NCBI RefSeq assembly: GCF_900141785.1
Contig: NZ_FQYP01000012.1
Span: 1-64,000 of the forward strand
Direction of reading: 5' to 3'
Source: Aquimarina spongiae
Lineage (GTDB): Bacteria > Bacteroidota > Bacteroidia > Flavobacteriales > Flavobacteriaceae
Length of the DNA: 64,000 nucleotides
Part shown: one piece after another, positions 27,225 to 36,485 of the stretch
Position numbering within the stretch: position 1 is the stretch's first letter
How the letters are laid out: every line of letters starts with the position of its first letter
Program-made: the position numbers and the translations under genes
Notes under the pieces: generated by a model
Database searches by the model: none
What the model saw: the letters and a program-made list of their open reading frames with translations, nothing else
Told to the model about the DNA's origin: nothing

Positions 27225-28310
27225 ATGAACGATTATCTTGAATTTACTTCTTCTGTTGGTGCAAATTTACCAAAAGAAGGAATAATAAGCTGCTCTTCTC
27301 CCAGTAATATTGCATTAATCAAATATTGGGGTAAACGTCCAGTGCAGTTGCCCGAAAATGCATCGATCAGTTTTACACTGGATGCATGTAAGACAACAAC
27401 TTCACTTAAATATGTGCTTCAAGATCTAATTTCAGAGGATTTTAATTTCACCTTACTTTTTGAAGGAGAACCCAAACCTGAATTCCGCCCGAAAATTAAG
27501 AAGTTCTTCGAACGTATCGAAAAATATGTTCCTTTTTTAAAAAAATACACTTTTACTATTGAAACCAGTAATACATTTCCACATAGTAGTGGGATAGCTT
27601 CTTCGGCAAGTGGTATGAGTGCATTAGCATTCTGCGTCATGCAGTTAGAGCAGATGATACATCCTGAAATGACCAATGAAGAATGTTTGCAAAAAGCATC
27701 ATTTTTGGCACGATTAGGGTCTGGGAGTGCCTGTCGCAGTATAGAGGGACCTATGACAGTTTGGGGGAAGCACCAGGAGATAACTGGAAGTAGTGATGCC
27801 TTTGCGGTCAAATTTCCGTATCCAATACACCAACATTTTGAAAACTATCAGGATACGATTTTGTTGATAGACAAAGGCGAAAAACAAGTAAGTAGCACTG
27901 TAGGTCATGATTTGATGCATGGACACCCTTTTGCGTCCAAGAGATTTGAACAGGCTACAGAAAACATAACAAAATTAAAAGAGGTATTGACCTCTGGGGA
28001 CCTTGATGCTTTTATTCAGATTGTCGAGAGTGAAGCCTTGACGCTACACGCTATGATGATGACTTCATTGCCCTACTTCATTTTGATGAAACCTAATACG
28101 CTGTCGGTAATTGAGAAAATTTGGGCATATCGTAAAAAAGCCGGATCCAAGATATGTTTTACTTTGGATGCAGGTGCAAATGTTCATGTTTTATACCCAA
28201 ATTCGGAAAAAGAACAGGTTTTAGAATTCATTACTAGCGAGTTAGTTGCGTATTGCCAGAATGGGCAGTATATTTGCGATAAAGTAGGATGGGGAGCAAA
28301 AATATTGTAA
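27225..28310 (+). CDS. mvaD: Diphosphomevalonate decarboxylase
   Basis: From the ATG at 27225 this is 361 residues. GHMP-kinase-fold motifs include SNIALIKYWGKR (substrate binding), PHSSGIASSASGMSALA (phosphate loop with the decarboxylase-type serines), RLGSGSACRSIEGP and CFTLDAGANVHVLYP near the C-terminus. It converts mevalonate diphosphate to isopentenyl diphosphate using ATP. It is the first gene of a cluster with mevalonate kinase and a prenyltransferase. The longer in-frame TTG start lies inside the promoter box and is rejected. Confidence 0.95.
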   Translation: MNDYLEFTSSVGANLPKEGIISCSSPSNIALIKYWGKRPVQLPENASISFTLDACKTTTSLKYVLQDLISEDFNFTLLFEGEPKPEFRPKIKKFFERIEKYVPFLKKYTFTIETSNTFPHSSGIASSASGMSALAFCVMQLEQMIHPEMTNEECLQKASFLARLGSGSACRSIEGPMTVWGKHQEITGSSDAFAVKFPYPIHQHFENYQDTILLIDKGEKQVSSTVGHDLMHGHPFASKRFEQATENITKLKEVLTSGDLDAFIQIVESEALTLHAMMMTSLPYFILMKPNTLSVIEKIWAYRKKAGSKICFTLDAGANVHVLYPNSEKEQVLEFITSELVAYCQNGQYICDKVGWGAKIL

Positions 28311-28358
28311 CTTTATCCTAGTAAGGCGACATATAAGATATAGATATACCCAGAACTA

Positions 28359-29294
28359 ATGAAAGGACCACTATTTTATTCTAAGATATTATTGTTTGGA
28401 GAATACGGAATTATTAAAGACTCCAAAGGACTTTCTATACCTTATAATTTTTTCAAAGGCGCCTTAAAAGTTGCTGATGATTTGGATCAGGAAGCCAAAG
28501 ATTCTAACCAGAACCTTAGAAATTTTGCAAAATACTTAGCAGAGATTCAGGAGCAAGGTGTGGTCAAGTTTGACTTGCAAAAGCTTCAAGAAGATATCGA
28601 TGCCGGGATGCATTTTGACAGCAGTATACCTCAAGGTTACGGAGTTGGGAGTAGCGGAGCATTGGTAGCTGCGATCTATGACAAATATGCTGAAGATAAA
28701 ATCACAGTTCTTGAGAATTTAACCAGAGATAAGCTATTAAAGCTGAAAGAGATTTTTGGATTGATGGAGTCGTTCTTTCACGGCAGCAGTTCTGGATTAG
28801 ATCCGTTAAATAGTTACTTAAGCTTACCAATTTTAATACATTCCAAAGATAATATTGAGCCTGCAGGGATTCCTTCTCAGAGTACAGAGCACAAAAAAGG
28901 AGCAGTTTTCTTGTTAGATAGCGGTATTGTTGGTGAAACTGCACCAATGGTCAGTATTTTTATGGAAAACATGAAGCAAGAAGGTTTCAGAAACATGCTT
29001 AAGGATCAATTTGTGAAGTATACTGATGCTTGTGTTGATGATTTTCTTAAAGGAGACGTAAAATCTTTGTTTTCTAACATCAAGCAACTTTCACATGTAG
29101 TTTTGGATAATTTCAAACCAATGATTCCAAAACAGTTCCATACGCTATGGAAAAATGGAATTGAGACCAACGATTACTACCTTAAACTTTGTGGTTCTGG
29201 TGGTGGTGGTTACATCTTAGGTTTTACTCAGGATTTTGAAAAGGCTCAAGCTTCACTTAAAGACTACAAGTTAGAAGTGGTTTACAACTTTTAG
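28359..29294 (+). CDS. Mevalonate kinase-like GHMP kinase
   Basis: This 311-residue protein has GHMP kinase motifs: LLFGEYGIIKDSKGLSIP (substrate side), PQGYGVGSSGALVAAIYDKY (ATP phosphate loop) and LCGSGGGGYILGF (motif 3). It phosphorylates mevalonate, or possibly phosphomevalonate; family motifs alone do not fully separate these. The gap to mvaD is 48 bases on the same strand. Cytosolic. Confidence 0.9.
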   Translation: MKGPLFYSKILLFGEYGIIKDSKGLSIPYNFFKGALKVADDLDQEAKDSNQNLRNFAKYLAEIQEQGVVKFDLQKLQEDIDAGMHFDSSIPQGYGVGSSGALVAAIYDKYAEDKITVLENLTRDKLLKLKEIFGLMESFFHGSSSGLDPLNSYLSLPILIHSKDNIEPAGIPSQSTEHKKGAVFLLDSGIVGETAPMVSIFMENMKQEGFRNMLKDQFVKYTDACVDDFLKGDVKSLFSNIKQLSHVVLDNFKPMIPKQFHTLWKNGIETNDYYLKLCGSGGGGYILGFTQDFEKAQASLKDYKLEVVYNF

Positions 29295-29304
29295 AGATTA
29301 ACTC

Positions 29305-30216
29305 ATGTTGTTGAGTAGGAGAAATAAACTCTTTTTTTTAAAACTATTGAGTTTGTTTTCTGTGGTGCGTGGTTATAACATTCTAATCATCATCATTGCT
29401 CAGTATCTTACCTCTATTTTTATTCTGGCTCCTCATATCAAGCTGAGAAATGTTGTTTTTGACCCTAATCTTTTTGTGATTGTATTAGCGTCTGCTGGAG
29501 TAATTGCAGGAGGATATATCATTAATAATTTCTACGACAAAGAAAAAGATCTCATCAATAGACCCCAAAAGACGATGCTTGATCGTTTGGTAAGCCAGCA
29601 GACTAAACTTACTGGGTATTTTCTTTTAAATTTTTTGTCAGTAGTATTGGCAAGCTATGTGTCTTTTAGGGCGGTGGCTTTCTTTTCGCTTTACATTTTT
29701 GCAATTTGGTTCTATTCACATAAACTAAAGAAATTTCCAATTGTTGGGAATACAGTGGCATCTATCCTTGCTATCATTCCGTTTTTTGCGGTTTTTATCT
29801 ATTACAGAAACTTTGATGAGGTCATTTTTGTACATGCTACCTTTTTGTTTTTGATGCTCATGATTAGAGAAATGATAAAGGATTTGGGGAACTTGAAAGG
29901 AGATATGGCACAAAATTATAAAACTATTCCTGTAGCCTATGGAGAATTGACTTCAAAACGAATCATAAGTGTCCTTATTTTAATTTCTTGTGGGCCTATC
30001 TACCTCTTGTTAACCAGATATGAGATTGGGTATATGTATTTGTATTTTTATCTGTGTGTGGCACTTCTTTTTATTTTGCTACTTGCGCTTTGGATATCAA
30101 AAGGGAGAACGCACTATGTTTGGTTACACAATATCCTGAAATTAATTATTGTAGCTGGTACTTTTAGTATTGTTCTTATCGATGTTAATATGATTTTGGA
30201 TCGAATTCTCTGGTAA
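29305..30216 (+). CDS. UbiA-family prenyltransferase, geranylgeranylglycerol-phosphate-type
   Basis: This 303-residue membrane protein has eight or nine predicted helices and the aspartate-rich motif NNFYDKEKDLINRP, in which Asn replaces the first Asp of the usual NDxxDxxxD, plus a second motif REMIKDLGNLKGD. It resembles the Bacteroidota homologues annotated as geranylgeranylglycerol-phosphate geranylgeranyltransferases. The location 10 bases after mevalonate kinase fits use of a polyprenyl diphosphate. The exact acceptor is not known. Confidence 0.88.
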   Translation: MLLSRRNKLFFLKLLSLFSVVRGYNILIIIIAQYLTSIFILAPHIKLRNVVFDPNLFVIVLASAGVIAGGYIINNFYDKEKDLINRPQKTMLDRLVSQQTKLTGYFLLNFLSVVLASYVSFRAVAFFSLYIFAIWFYSHKLKKFPIVGNTVASILAIIPFFAVFIYYRNFDEVIFVHATFLFLMLMIREMIKDLGNLKGDMAQNYKTIPVAYGELTSKRIISVLILISCGPIYLLLTRYEIGYMYLYFYLCVALLFILLLALWISKGRTHYVWLHNILKLIIVAGTFSIVLIDVNMILDRILW

Positions 30217-30223
30217 AATAAAA

Positions 30224-30248
30224 CAGCTGTAGTAAAAAACCACAGCTG
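30224..30248. terminator. Hairpin between convergent genes at 30.2 kb
   Basis: A 7-bp stem CAGCTGT / ACAGCTG with an 11-base A-rich loop lies between the convergent prenyltransferase and small exported protein genes. Flanking A and T runs are short. Confidence 0.6.
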
Positions 30249-30280
30249 CTTAATTCTTCTTGTTCTTTATTGATCGAAAA

Positions 30281-30628
30281 CTACGCTTGTGGCTTTACGA
30301 TTTTTAAAGTTAATTGGAATAACTTGTTTCCGATTTTTACATTTTCAAGATCCACTTTCTTATAGTTTAATCTTGCTTTTACGTAATCTTCAATGATTTC
30401 TTTTTCTGCATCTACAGAAAGTACTACGATTTCTCCTTTGTTATTCAAAACAAATTCGATATCAGCTGTTAGTTCTTGTTTTTCTACTTTGATTTCTGGT
30501 CTCTCTAATAATACTGCTATTTGATTTCTTAGATCTTTTTCAGCATTTTTAGTAGGGTTCTCATTAGAAGCAAATAATGAACTTGTTCCTAATACAATTG
30601 CTAATACTACTACGGCTAACTTTTTCAT
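30281..30628 (-). CDS. Small exported protein, function unknown
   Basis: This 115-residue protein has a signal peptide (MKKLAVVVLAIVLGTSSLFA). The mature part alternates charged helix and strand (LRNQIAVLLERPEIKVEKQ, ADIEFVLNNKGEIVVLSVD, VKIGNKLFQLTLKIVKP). The pattern of a strand, turn NNKGE and strand resembles TonB C-terminal-like small domains, but I would not assign a function. A candidate -7 box lies 62 bases upstream. Confidence 0.75.
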   Translation of the reverse strand: MKKLAVVVLAIVLGTSSLFASNENPTKNAEKDLRNQIAVLLERPEIKVEKQELTADIEFVLNNKGEIVVLSVDAEKEIIEDYVKARLNYKKVDLENVKIGNKLFQLTLKIVKPQA

Positions 30629-31105
30629 TGTTTTTGGGTTTTAAGATTTGAGATTATTAAATAAATATTGTTGTTTTTGTTTTACAGGACAAATTTAGAT
30701 CGAGCGTATATTTTTTTTGAGGTTTGTAGTTTATTAGAACGTGTCATTAGGATTACGTTTAAGTTAAAATGTGTGTGTTTTAACGTAAATTAAACTTTGA
30801 TTAAAACATACTTTTTATATGTTTACTTTTCGAGGTTAATAGTAGAATAGATTTTAGTGTTGCTGTATTCTTAGTAAAGGATTCAAAACGATGCGAATTT
30901 TTCGTTTTTCAGACCTTTCTAATGTTTCCTTAATGTTAAGAAATACTTTTTTTGAATTTCTTAAAAATGAATTTAAACCACTATAAATCAGTTTTTTACA
31001 TGTTAATTTATTGTTAATGAAATCTTAGGATTTCTCTAATGATGCATGAAGAAAGGATCAGTAGATTTTTGATCAAAGTTTAATAAAAAAAGCTAAAACT
31101 AGTTA
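30629..31105. other. Intergenic region; holds a candidate -7 box, no gene seen
   Basis: This very AT-rich spacer of about 477 bases lies between divergent genes. On the minus strand TAAATTTG (30690-30697) is a TAnnTTTG match for the small exported protein. I see no coding potential or strong hairpins in the rest, which must also hold the nitrilase promoter. Confidence 0.5.
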
Positions 31106-32062
31106 ATGGAAAATCAATTACTAAAAGTCGCTTTGGCGCAAATAGCACCAGTGTGGTTAAACAAAGAAGGGACCCTACAAAAAATTGAAAACTCGATGCG
31201 AGAGGCTGCAGCTCAAAAAGCCGAATTAATCATTTTTGGAGAAGCTTTATTACCAGGGTATCCTTTTTGGGTTTCTCTCACCGATGGGGCTCAATTTGAT
31301 AGTGCCGTACAGAAAGAAATACATGCACACTATGCTCAAAACGCTGTTGTAATTGAACAGGGAGATCTGGATACCGTTTGTACCATTGCCAAAGAACATA
31401 ATTTAGCGGTCTATCTGGGGATCATAGAACGTCCTTTGGATAGAGGAGGTCATAGTTTGTATGCTTCCTTAGTTTATATTAATCAACAGGGAGAAATCAA
31501 ATCGGTGCACAGAAAGTTACAGCCTACCTACGAAGAGCGATTAACGTGGGCTCCAGGAGACGGAAATGGCCTAAGAGTACACCCTCTTAAAGCATTTACT
31601 GTTGGAGGGTTGAATTGTTGGGAAAACTGGATGCCTTTACCTAGAACAGCTTTATATGGTCAGGGAGAGAATCTGCATATTGCTGTTTGGCCAGGGAGTG
31701 ATTATAATACCAAAGACATTACGCGCTTTATTGCGAGAGAATCCCGATCTTATGTTATATCCGTGTCAAGCTTGATGCGAAAAGATGATTTCCCGAAAAA
31801 CACCCCGCATCTTAATGAAATTCTGAAGAACGCTCCGGAAATTTTAGGAAACGGAGGATCTTGTATTGCCGGACCAGATGGTGAATGGGCGATGGAGCCT
31901 GTATTACACACAGAAGGCTTATTGATAGAAACACTCGATTTTAACAGAGTATTGCAGGAAAGACAAAACTTTGACCCGGTAGGGCATTACTCAAGACCAG
32001 ACGTGACGCAGCTAAGTGTAAATCGCGAACGACAAAGCACAGTGTGGATTGATGAAGAATAG
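31106..32062 (+). CDS. Nitrilase / carbon-nitrogen hydrolase
   Basis: This 318-residue enzyme has the complete catalytic triad: Glu46 in FGEALLPGYP, Lys137 in HRKLQPTYEERLTWAPGDG and Cys171 in GGLNCWENWMPL. The CWEN context and PGYP segment are typical of true nitrilases (branch 1), which hydrolyse organic nitriles to acid and ammonia. The natural substrate is not known. It lacks a signal peptide and stands alone between its own promoter and that of the next gene. Confidence 0.92.
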   Translation: MENQLLKVALAQIAPVWLNKEGTLQKIENSMREAAAQKAELIIFGEALLPGYPFWVSLTDGAQFDSAVQKEIHAHYAQNAVVIEQGDLDTVCTIAKEHNLAVYLGIIERPLDRGGHSLYASLVYINQQGEIKSVHRKLQPTYEERLTWAPGDGNGLRVHPLKAFTVGGLNCWENWMPLPRTALYGQGENLHIAVWPGSDYNTKDITRFIARESRSYVISVSSLMRKDDFPKNTPHLNEILKNAPEILGNGGSCIAGPDGEWAMEPVLHTEGLLIETLDFNRVLQERQNFDPVGHYSRPDVTQLSVNRERQSTVWIDEE

Positions 32063-32094
32063 TTGTTTTCCTTGTTTCTAAAGAACTATCTTTG
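32063..32094 (+). promoter_or_regulatory. Promoter of the pseudouridine synthase gene
   Basis: TATCTTTG (32087-32094) is a perfect TAnnTTTG box 15 bases before the ATG at 32110, with TTG at 32063-32065 about 21 bases upstream as a -33 element. The TTG in the -7 box is in frame with the gene and is a false start. Confidence 0.65.
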
Positions 32095-32109
32095 CACAAA
32101 AATAAATAC

Positions 32110-32943
32110 ATGAGTCGAGGAGGTAATTTTGGCAAAGGAAATAACAGAGGGAAATTTGGGGGTAATTCAAAAAGAAGACCATCTTCAAAAAGTGGTGCGC
32201 CTGAAAGGAAACCAAAGAATGTGGTAAAACAAGAATCTGATGAGATTCGACTCAATAAATTTGTAGCTAATTCTGGAGTATGTTCCAGAAGAGAAGCAGA
32301 TCTGTATATCCAAACAGGAAGTGTGTGGGTAAATGGAAAACCAGTGACCGAGATGGGATATAAGGTAAAGCTTACCGATGAGGTCAAGTTTGATGGTCGT
32401 CTCATCACTCCCGAGAAGAAAGAATATATTTTATTGAACAAGCCAAAGGGTTTTATCACCACAACAAGTCCAGAGAAAAATAAAACGGTCATGGAGCTTG
32501 TGGCAAACGCTTCAAGAGTTAAGCTTAAGCCCGTGGGGAGATTAGAACGCAATACTACAGGTTTGTTGTTATTTACCAATGATGTTGACCTGGAGAAAAA
32601 ACTAACGCATCATAATACCGATGTGCGAAAGATTTTTCATGTAGAGTTGGATAGAAATCTTAAGTTCGAAGACATCGAGAAGATCCAAAATGGTGTGAAG
32701 CTAGACGAGGGCTATATCGAAGTTGAAGAAATCTCTTATATCGAAGGCGCTTCAAAAAAAGAAATAGGAATCCAATTGAGCTCTACAAAAAACAATATCA
32801 TACACAAACTTTTTGAGCATTTCAGATATGATGTGATCAAATTGGATAGAGTAATTTTTGGTGGCCTGACAAAGAAAGACTTGCCTCGCGGTCATTGGAG
32901 AAAACTAACCGAACAAGAAGTGATCAATCTGAAGATGTTGTAA
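32110..32943 (+). CDS. RsuA/RluB-type rRNA pseudouridine synthase
   Basis: From the ATG at 32110 this is 277 residues. A basic Gly/Arg/Lys-rich tail opens the protein (SRGGNFGKGNNRGKFGG). An S4 RNA-binding domain follows (IRLNKFVANSGVCSRREADL), then the catalytic domain with the aspartate-free family variant motif GRLERNTTGLLLFTND and the YILLNKPKGFITT strand. In most RluB/RsuA enzymes the corresponding motif is GRLDxxTxGLLL; here the Asp position reads Glu in RLERNT, as in several Bacteroidota homologues I recall. Its 3' end overlaps the convergent GT-C gene by 20 bases. Confidence 0.9.
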   Translation: MSRGGNFGKGNNRGKFGGNSKRRPSSKSGAPERKPKNVVKQESDEIRLNKFVANSGVCSRREADLYIQTGSVWVNGKPVTEMGYKVKLTDEVKFDGRLITPEKKEYILLNKPKGFITTTSPEKNKTVMELVANASRVKLKPVGRLERNTTGLLLFTNDVDLEKKLTHHNTDVRKIFHVELDRNLKFEDIEKIQNGVKLDEGYIEVEEISYIEGASKKEIGIQLSSTKNNIIHKLFEHFRYDVIKLDRVIFGGLTKKDLPRGHWRKLTEQEVINLKML

Positions 32944-34321
32944 GTACCTCATGAGTTTTGTTTCCTCGCATCTTATAAATTTCCCAGATTAAAAATCCAA
33001 AAACAATTAGATATTCTAAAGCGACCATCCATAGGTTTTCTTTAAAATCAGGATGAATATAAGCCGTATAGCTAAATACAATGGTAAAAGACCATATCAC
33101 AGGAAATCTATACTTGGTAAATACGCATAATGCTAATGGTACGGCCAAATACCATGGATGTACTGTGGTCGATAAAAAGTAATATGCACAAATACCGAGC
33201 ACCATTGCCGTTATCATTTGTGGTGTGGATTTGTTTTTTCTGAAAAATGTGAGGATCAAAAGAATACTTATAGTTACCAAAGGAAGGATTTTACCAGCAG
33301 TTTCTATCACGTTCCAACCTACAATTTGATAACCAATCCAGCGTATGATAAAGTAAATACTGGCATTAAATTCAAAATTCTGAAACCAAAGACTAATGGT
33401 TTTGGTAAAGTTTTGTACAAAAGCTTCAGACAAAAACGGAACAAAAGTCAAGACTACTGTTGTTAAAACTATAACGTAAAACCCTGTTAATCTCAATAGC
33501 CCCTGAAGAGGTTTTGATTTTTGATTCTCTTTTTGCGTTAAAACAAACTTCTGAAAGAATATTGGCAAGAAAAGCATAGGGATTAACTTTACCGAAATAG
33601 AAAATGCAAAAATGACTCCAGCCCAATACCAATATCCTTTGTGTAAAAGGTATAAAGCCCAAACTAAGAAAAATACCATAATGGCTTCAAAATGAAGGTT
33701 TCCGGTAAGTTCGATGATGATAAATGGATTTAAGATATACCAGAATATATGATGTGTTGGTATTTTGAGTGATGCTAACAGCTTTTTTCCAAGGAAAAAG
33801 GTGCCGACATCAGCCAAAATAAGTAGTATTCTAAATACCATAGCAGATCCTAGAATACTTTTATTGGCAAAAATTGCAGCAATCAAATAGCCTAATTGGC
33901 TAATGGGGGGATAATTGGTGAAATGACTTCCATTTAGTGTTCCCATACCTGTATAGAGCTCTGCAGCCTGATCGATAGGAGCATTGCCTTGGGCAATCCA
34001 AACTTCGGGTAAGGATAGGTATGGATTGTATCCTTCTAATAACATTCTTCCGTCCCAGATAAAACGATAAAAATCTTGCGATAGATTAGGGATAGCAAAC
34101 AAAAACACCAATCGAAAAAGTAGGGCAGCAATGGCAAGAAATCTCCATTGAGTAGTGTTTTCCTGGATGAGCTTATAGTATATAACAAACAAGCCTCCCC
34201 AAAGGAAAATCATTTTTACAAAATCAGTACGAACCAGTTGGTAGGCAAAACTCCAATAGAATAATAATCCCAGTACAACAAGAAGTATGGAAAACTTATG
34301 GTATTTCCATTGTTGTAACAT
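32924..34321 (-). CDS. GT-C fold polyprenol-phosphate mannosyltransferase-like membrane protein
   Basis: This 465-residue protein has around a dozen hydrophobic helices and GT-C/GT87-like features: an acidic loop motif near the N-terminus (FYRFIWDGRMLLEGYNPY), then TNYPPISQLGY and SVKLIPMLFLPIFF. Such enzymes transfer a hexose from a polyprenyl phosphate donor on the outer face of the inner membrane. It is the last gene of a coupled operon whose upstream GT2 members could make that donor. Acceptor unknown. Confidence 0.87.
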   Translation of the reverse strand: MLQQWKYHKFSILLVVLGLLFYWSFAYQLVRTDFVKMIFLWGGLFVIYYKLIQENTTQWRFLAIAALLFRLVFLFAIPNLSQDFYRFIWDGRMLLEGYNPYLSLPEVWIAQGNAPIDQAAELYTGMGTLNGSHFTNYPPISQLGYLIAAIFANKSILGSAMVFRILLILADVGTFFLGKKLLASLKIPTHHIFWYILNPFIIIELTGNLHFEAIMVFFLVWALYLLHKGYWYWAGVIFAFSISVKLIPMLFLPIFFQKFVLTQKENQKSKPLQGLLRLTGFYVIVLTTVVLTFVPFLSEAFVQNFTKTISLWFQNFEFNASIYFIIRWIGYQIVGWNVIETAGKILPLVTISILLILTFFRKNKSTPQMITAMVLGICAYYFLSTTVHPWYLAVPLALCVFTKYRFPVIWSFTIVFSYTAYIHPDFKENLWMVALEYLIVFGFLIWEIYKMRGNKTHEVLTTSSD

Positions 34322-35793
34322 TATAGCTTAGAGGTTACCGACTTAAAGAATACAAAACCAAAACCAAGGAATAACATGATGTGGAATAAAAACAGACCAA
34401 AATCCTGTAATTCGAATGCACTATACAATGCAAAGCCAAAATAAGCCATCAGCAGGGCTTCTATAATCGTATTCCCTGAAATATTTTTGTTGATATATTT
34501 ATTTCCTTTCCAGGAGTCCTTTAATGATTTTACATTGAACTTTGGAGTACGTACGAATTCACTTTTCTTTCCAAAATGACCTTCAAGTACTGCCATCGAA
34601 TTGTGAACAGAGAATCCCATTGCAATAGAGAAAAAAGTAAAAAACATTTTGATGTATTCCATAAAATTCCAGAATCCTTTTCCGTGTATTTTTTTGAAAG
34701 TGAACCAATAACAAAAGAAAAAGATTACAGTACTCAGTGCAAAGAAGGCGATCACATTAAAATACCAGCTAAACATCGGGTTGCTGTTCTTGATATACAT
34801 CACTGGTACACTTAAAACAGCTACCAATAATACTAACAAAAACATGCTACTATTTAGTAAGTGGAAAAAGCTATGAAACTTTGTTTTGAAAGGAACTGAC
34901 TTGTCTTTAAGTAGTTTCCAGTATAATTTTTGGAAGTTTTCTGCAGCACCCTTATTCCATCTAAATTGTTGCGAACGCGCAGCGCTTATCACTACCGGTA
35001 ATTCTGCAGGGGTTTCTACTTCCTCCAAGTATTTAAATTTCCATTTCTTCAACTGTGCGCGGTAACTAAGGTCAAGATCTTCGGTAAGTGTATCTCCTTG
35101 CCAGTTTCCAGCATCTTCTATACATTTCTTTCTCCAAACTCCTGCAGTACCATTAAAATTGATAAAATGATCTTTATAATTTCTTCCCACCTGCTCCATA
35201 GTAAAGTGGAAATCCAGAGCAAATGCCTGAATTTTGGTCAACATCGAATAATCTCGATTAATATGTCCCCATCGAGTTTGTACCACTCCAATATTCTCAT
35301 CTTTGAAGTAAGGAATAGTTTGTAATAACCATTTCTTACCGGGTAAAAAATCGGCATCAAATATGGCAATAAACTCTCCTTTGGCAATTTTAAGTCCTTC
35401 TTTCAAGGCTCCGGCTTTAAATCCAGATCGATCTTCTCTTCGGATATGCTTTATATCTAATCCTGTTTTCTGAAGTTTTTCGATATGAGCAGCTGTAGAA
35501 ACCACAGATTCATCTGTAGAATCATCAAGTACCTGAATTTCTAGTTTGTCTTTTGGGTATTCTAACTCTGCGATATTATCCAGTAAACGATCCATCACGT
35601 ACAATTCGTTAAAAACAGGTAACTGTACAGTAACATGAGGGATTTCTTCTGGATTGGAAAAATCAAAAGTGGGAGCATTATCAGGTTGCTTTCGTGCTTT
35701 TAAATAATTAGAAAGCAGATTCAGTTGTGCCAAACTATACATAAAAATAATGAGTAGGGCCAATGTATACGTTATAATGATAGCAATATCCAT
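34321..35793 (-). CDS. Processive-type family 2 glycosyltransferase, membrane bound
   Basis: This 490-residue protein has an N-terminal membrane segment, then a GT-A domain with PHVTVQLPVFNE, DDSTDES, FDADFLPGKKWL (DxD-type) and the QxxRW motif QQFRWNKGAAEN, followed by C-terminal membrane helices. The architecture is that of cellulose-synthase-like or glucomannan-synthase-like GT2 enzymes. It overlaps both neighbours by one base (TAATG), so translation is coupled. The product is probably a cell-surface glycan or glycolipid. Confidence 0.9.
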   Translation of the reverse strand: MDIAIIITYTLALLIIFMYSLAQLNLLSNYLKARKQPDNAPTFDFSNPEEIPHVTVQLPVFNELYVMDRLLDNIAELEYPKDKLEIQVLDDSTDESVVSTAAHIEKLQKTGLDIKHIRREDRSGFKAGALKEGLKIAKGEFIAIFDADFLPGKKWLLQTIPYFKDENIGVVQTRWGHINRDYSMLTKIQAFALDFHFTMEQVGRNYKDHFINFNGTAGVWRKKCIEDAGNWQGDTLTEDLDLSYRAQLKKWKFKYLEEVETPAELPVVISAARSQQFRWNKGAAENFQKLYWKLLKDKSVPFKTKFHSFFHLLNSSMFLLVLLVAVLSVPVMYIKNSNPMFSWYFNVIAFFALSTVIFFFCYWFTFKKIHGKGFWNFMEYIKMFFTFFSIAMGFSVHNSMAVLEGHFGKKSEFVRTPKFNVKSLKDSWKGNKYINKNISGNTIIEALLMAYFGFALYSAFELQDFGLFLFHIMLFLGFGFVFFKSVTSKL

Positions 35794-36485
35794 TATGAAA
35801 AGCTATATTTAAAAATCCAACTTAAAATCTTAACGCCTGCAAATATAGCACCTTTTATGGTTCCTGAAACTTTTGAGACACCAATTCTCTTTTTATAGCG
35901 AACTGGGATTTCGGTATAACTATAGTGCTTTTTTAATGCTTTTAGTTGCATTTCTACGGTCCAGCCATAGGTTTTATCTACCATTTCTAAGTCAAGAAGT
36001 TTGTCGTACTTAATAGCTCTAAAAGGACCAAGATCGGTAAATTTTGCATTAAAAAAAAGTTTCATTAAACTGGTTGCTAACCAATTACCGAATATTTGCG
36101 GAAAAGTCATAGAACCAGATTCTCGCAGATTTTTTACTCTGGCACCGATCACAAGGTCTATATCCTTTTCTATTATGGGGTTGACAATTTTTGTAAGTTC
36201 TTCGGGATAATCGCTGTAATCACCATCCAAAAACACCACTATTTCGGGTTTAACTTCTTGCGCTGCGATATGCTCCATCCCTTTCAAGCAAGCAAAACCA
36301 TATCCTTTTTGAGGTTCTTTCAGTACTGTGGCTCCAGCATTTTCTGCCACACTTTCGGTATTATCTGTAGAATTATTACTCACTACGATCACCTCCTGAA
36401 CAATGTCAGGAATTTCTTTAATAACATGAGCAATAGAATCTTCTTCGTTAAAAGCTGGTATGATTACTTTTATGATTGGTGGCAT
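35793..36485 (-). CDS. Family 2 glycosyltransferase, polyprenyl-phosphate glycosyltransferase type
   Basis: This 230-residue protein is a compact GT-A enzyme similar to dolichol-phosphate mannose synthases: IKVIIPAFNEEDSIAHVI, VVSNNSTDNTESVA, FLDGDYSDYPEEL (DxD) and DLVIGARVKN. It has little or no membrane part (a short amphipathic end). It could charge a polyprenyl phosphate with a hexose for the downstream GT-C enzyme. Coupled by one-base overlaps to both neighbouring genes. Confidence 0.92.
   Translation of the reverse strand: MPPIIKVIIPAFNEEDSIAHVIKEIPDIVQEVIVVSNNSTDNTESVAENAGATVLKEPQKGYGFACLKGMEHIAAQEVKPEIVVFLDGDYSDYPEELTKIVNPIIEKDIDLVIGARVKNLRESGSMTFPQIFGNWLATSLMKLFFNAKFTDLGPFRAIKYDKLLDLEMVDKTYGWTVEMQLKALKKHYSYTEIPVRYKKRIGVSKVSGTIKGAIFAGVKILSWIFKYSFS

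Noticed and set aside
27202..27227. Longer mvaD with a TTG start at 27207
   Set aside because: The TTG is part of a perfect TATATTTG promoter box; the ATG at 27225 fits the family N-terminus.
32087..32112. Longer pseudouridine synthase with a TTG start at 32092
   Set aside because: The TTG is part of TATCTTTG, a -7 box; the ATG at 32110 is the likely start.
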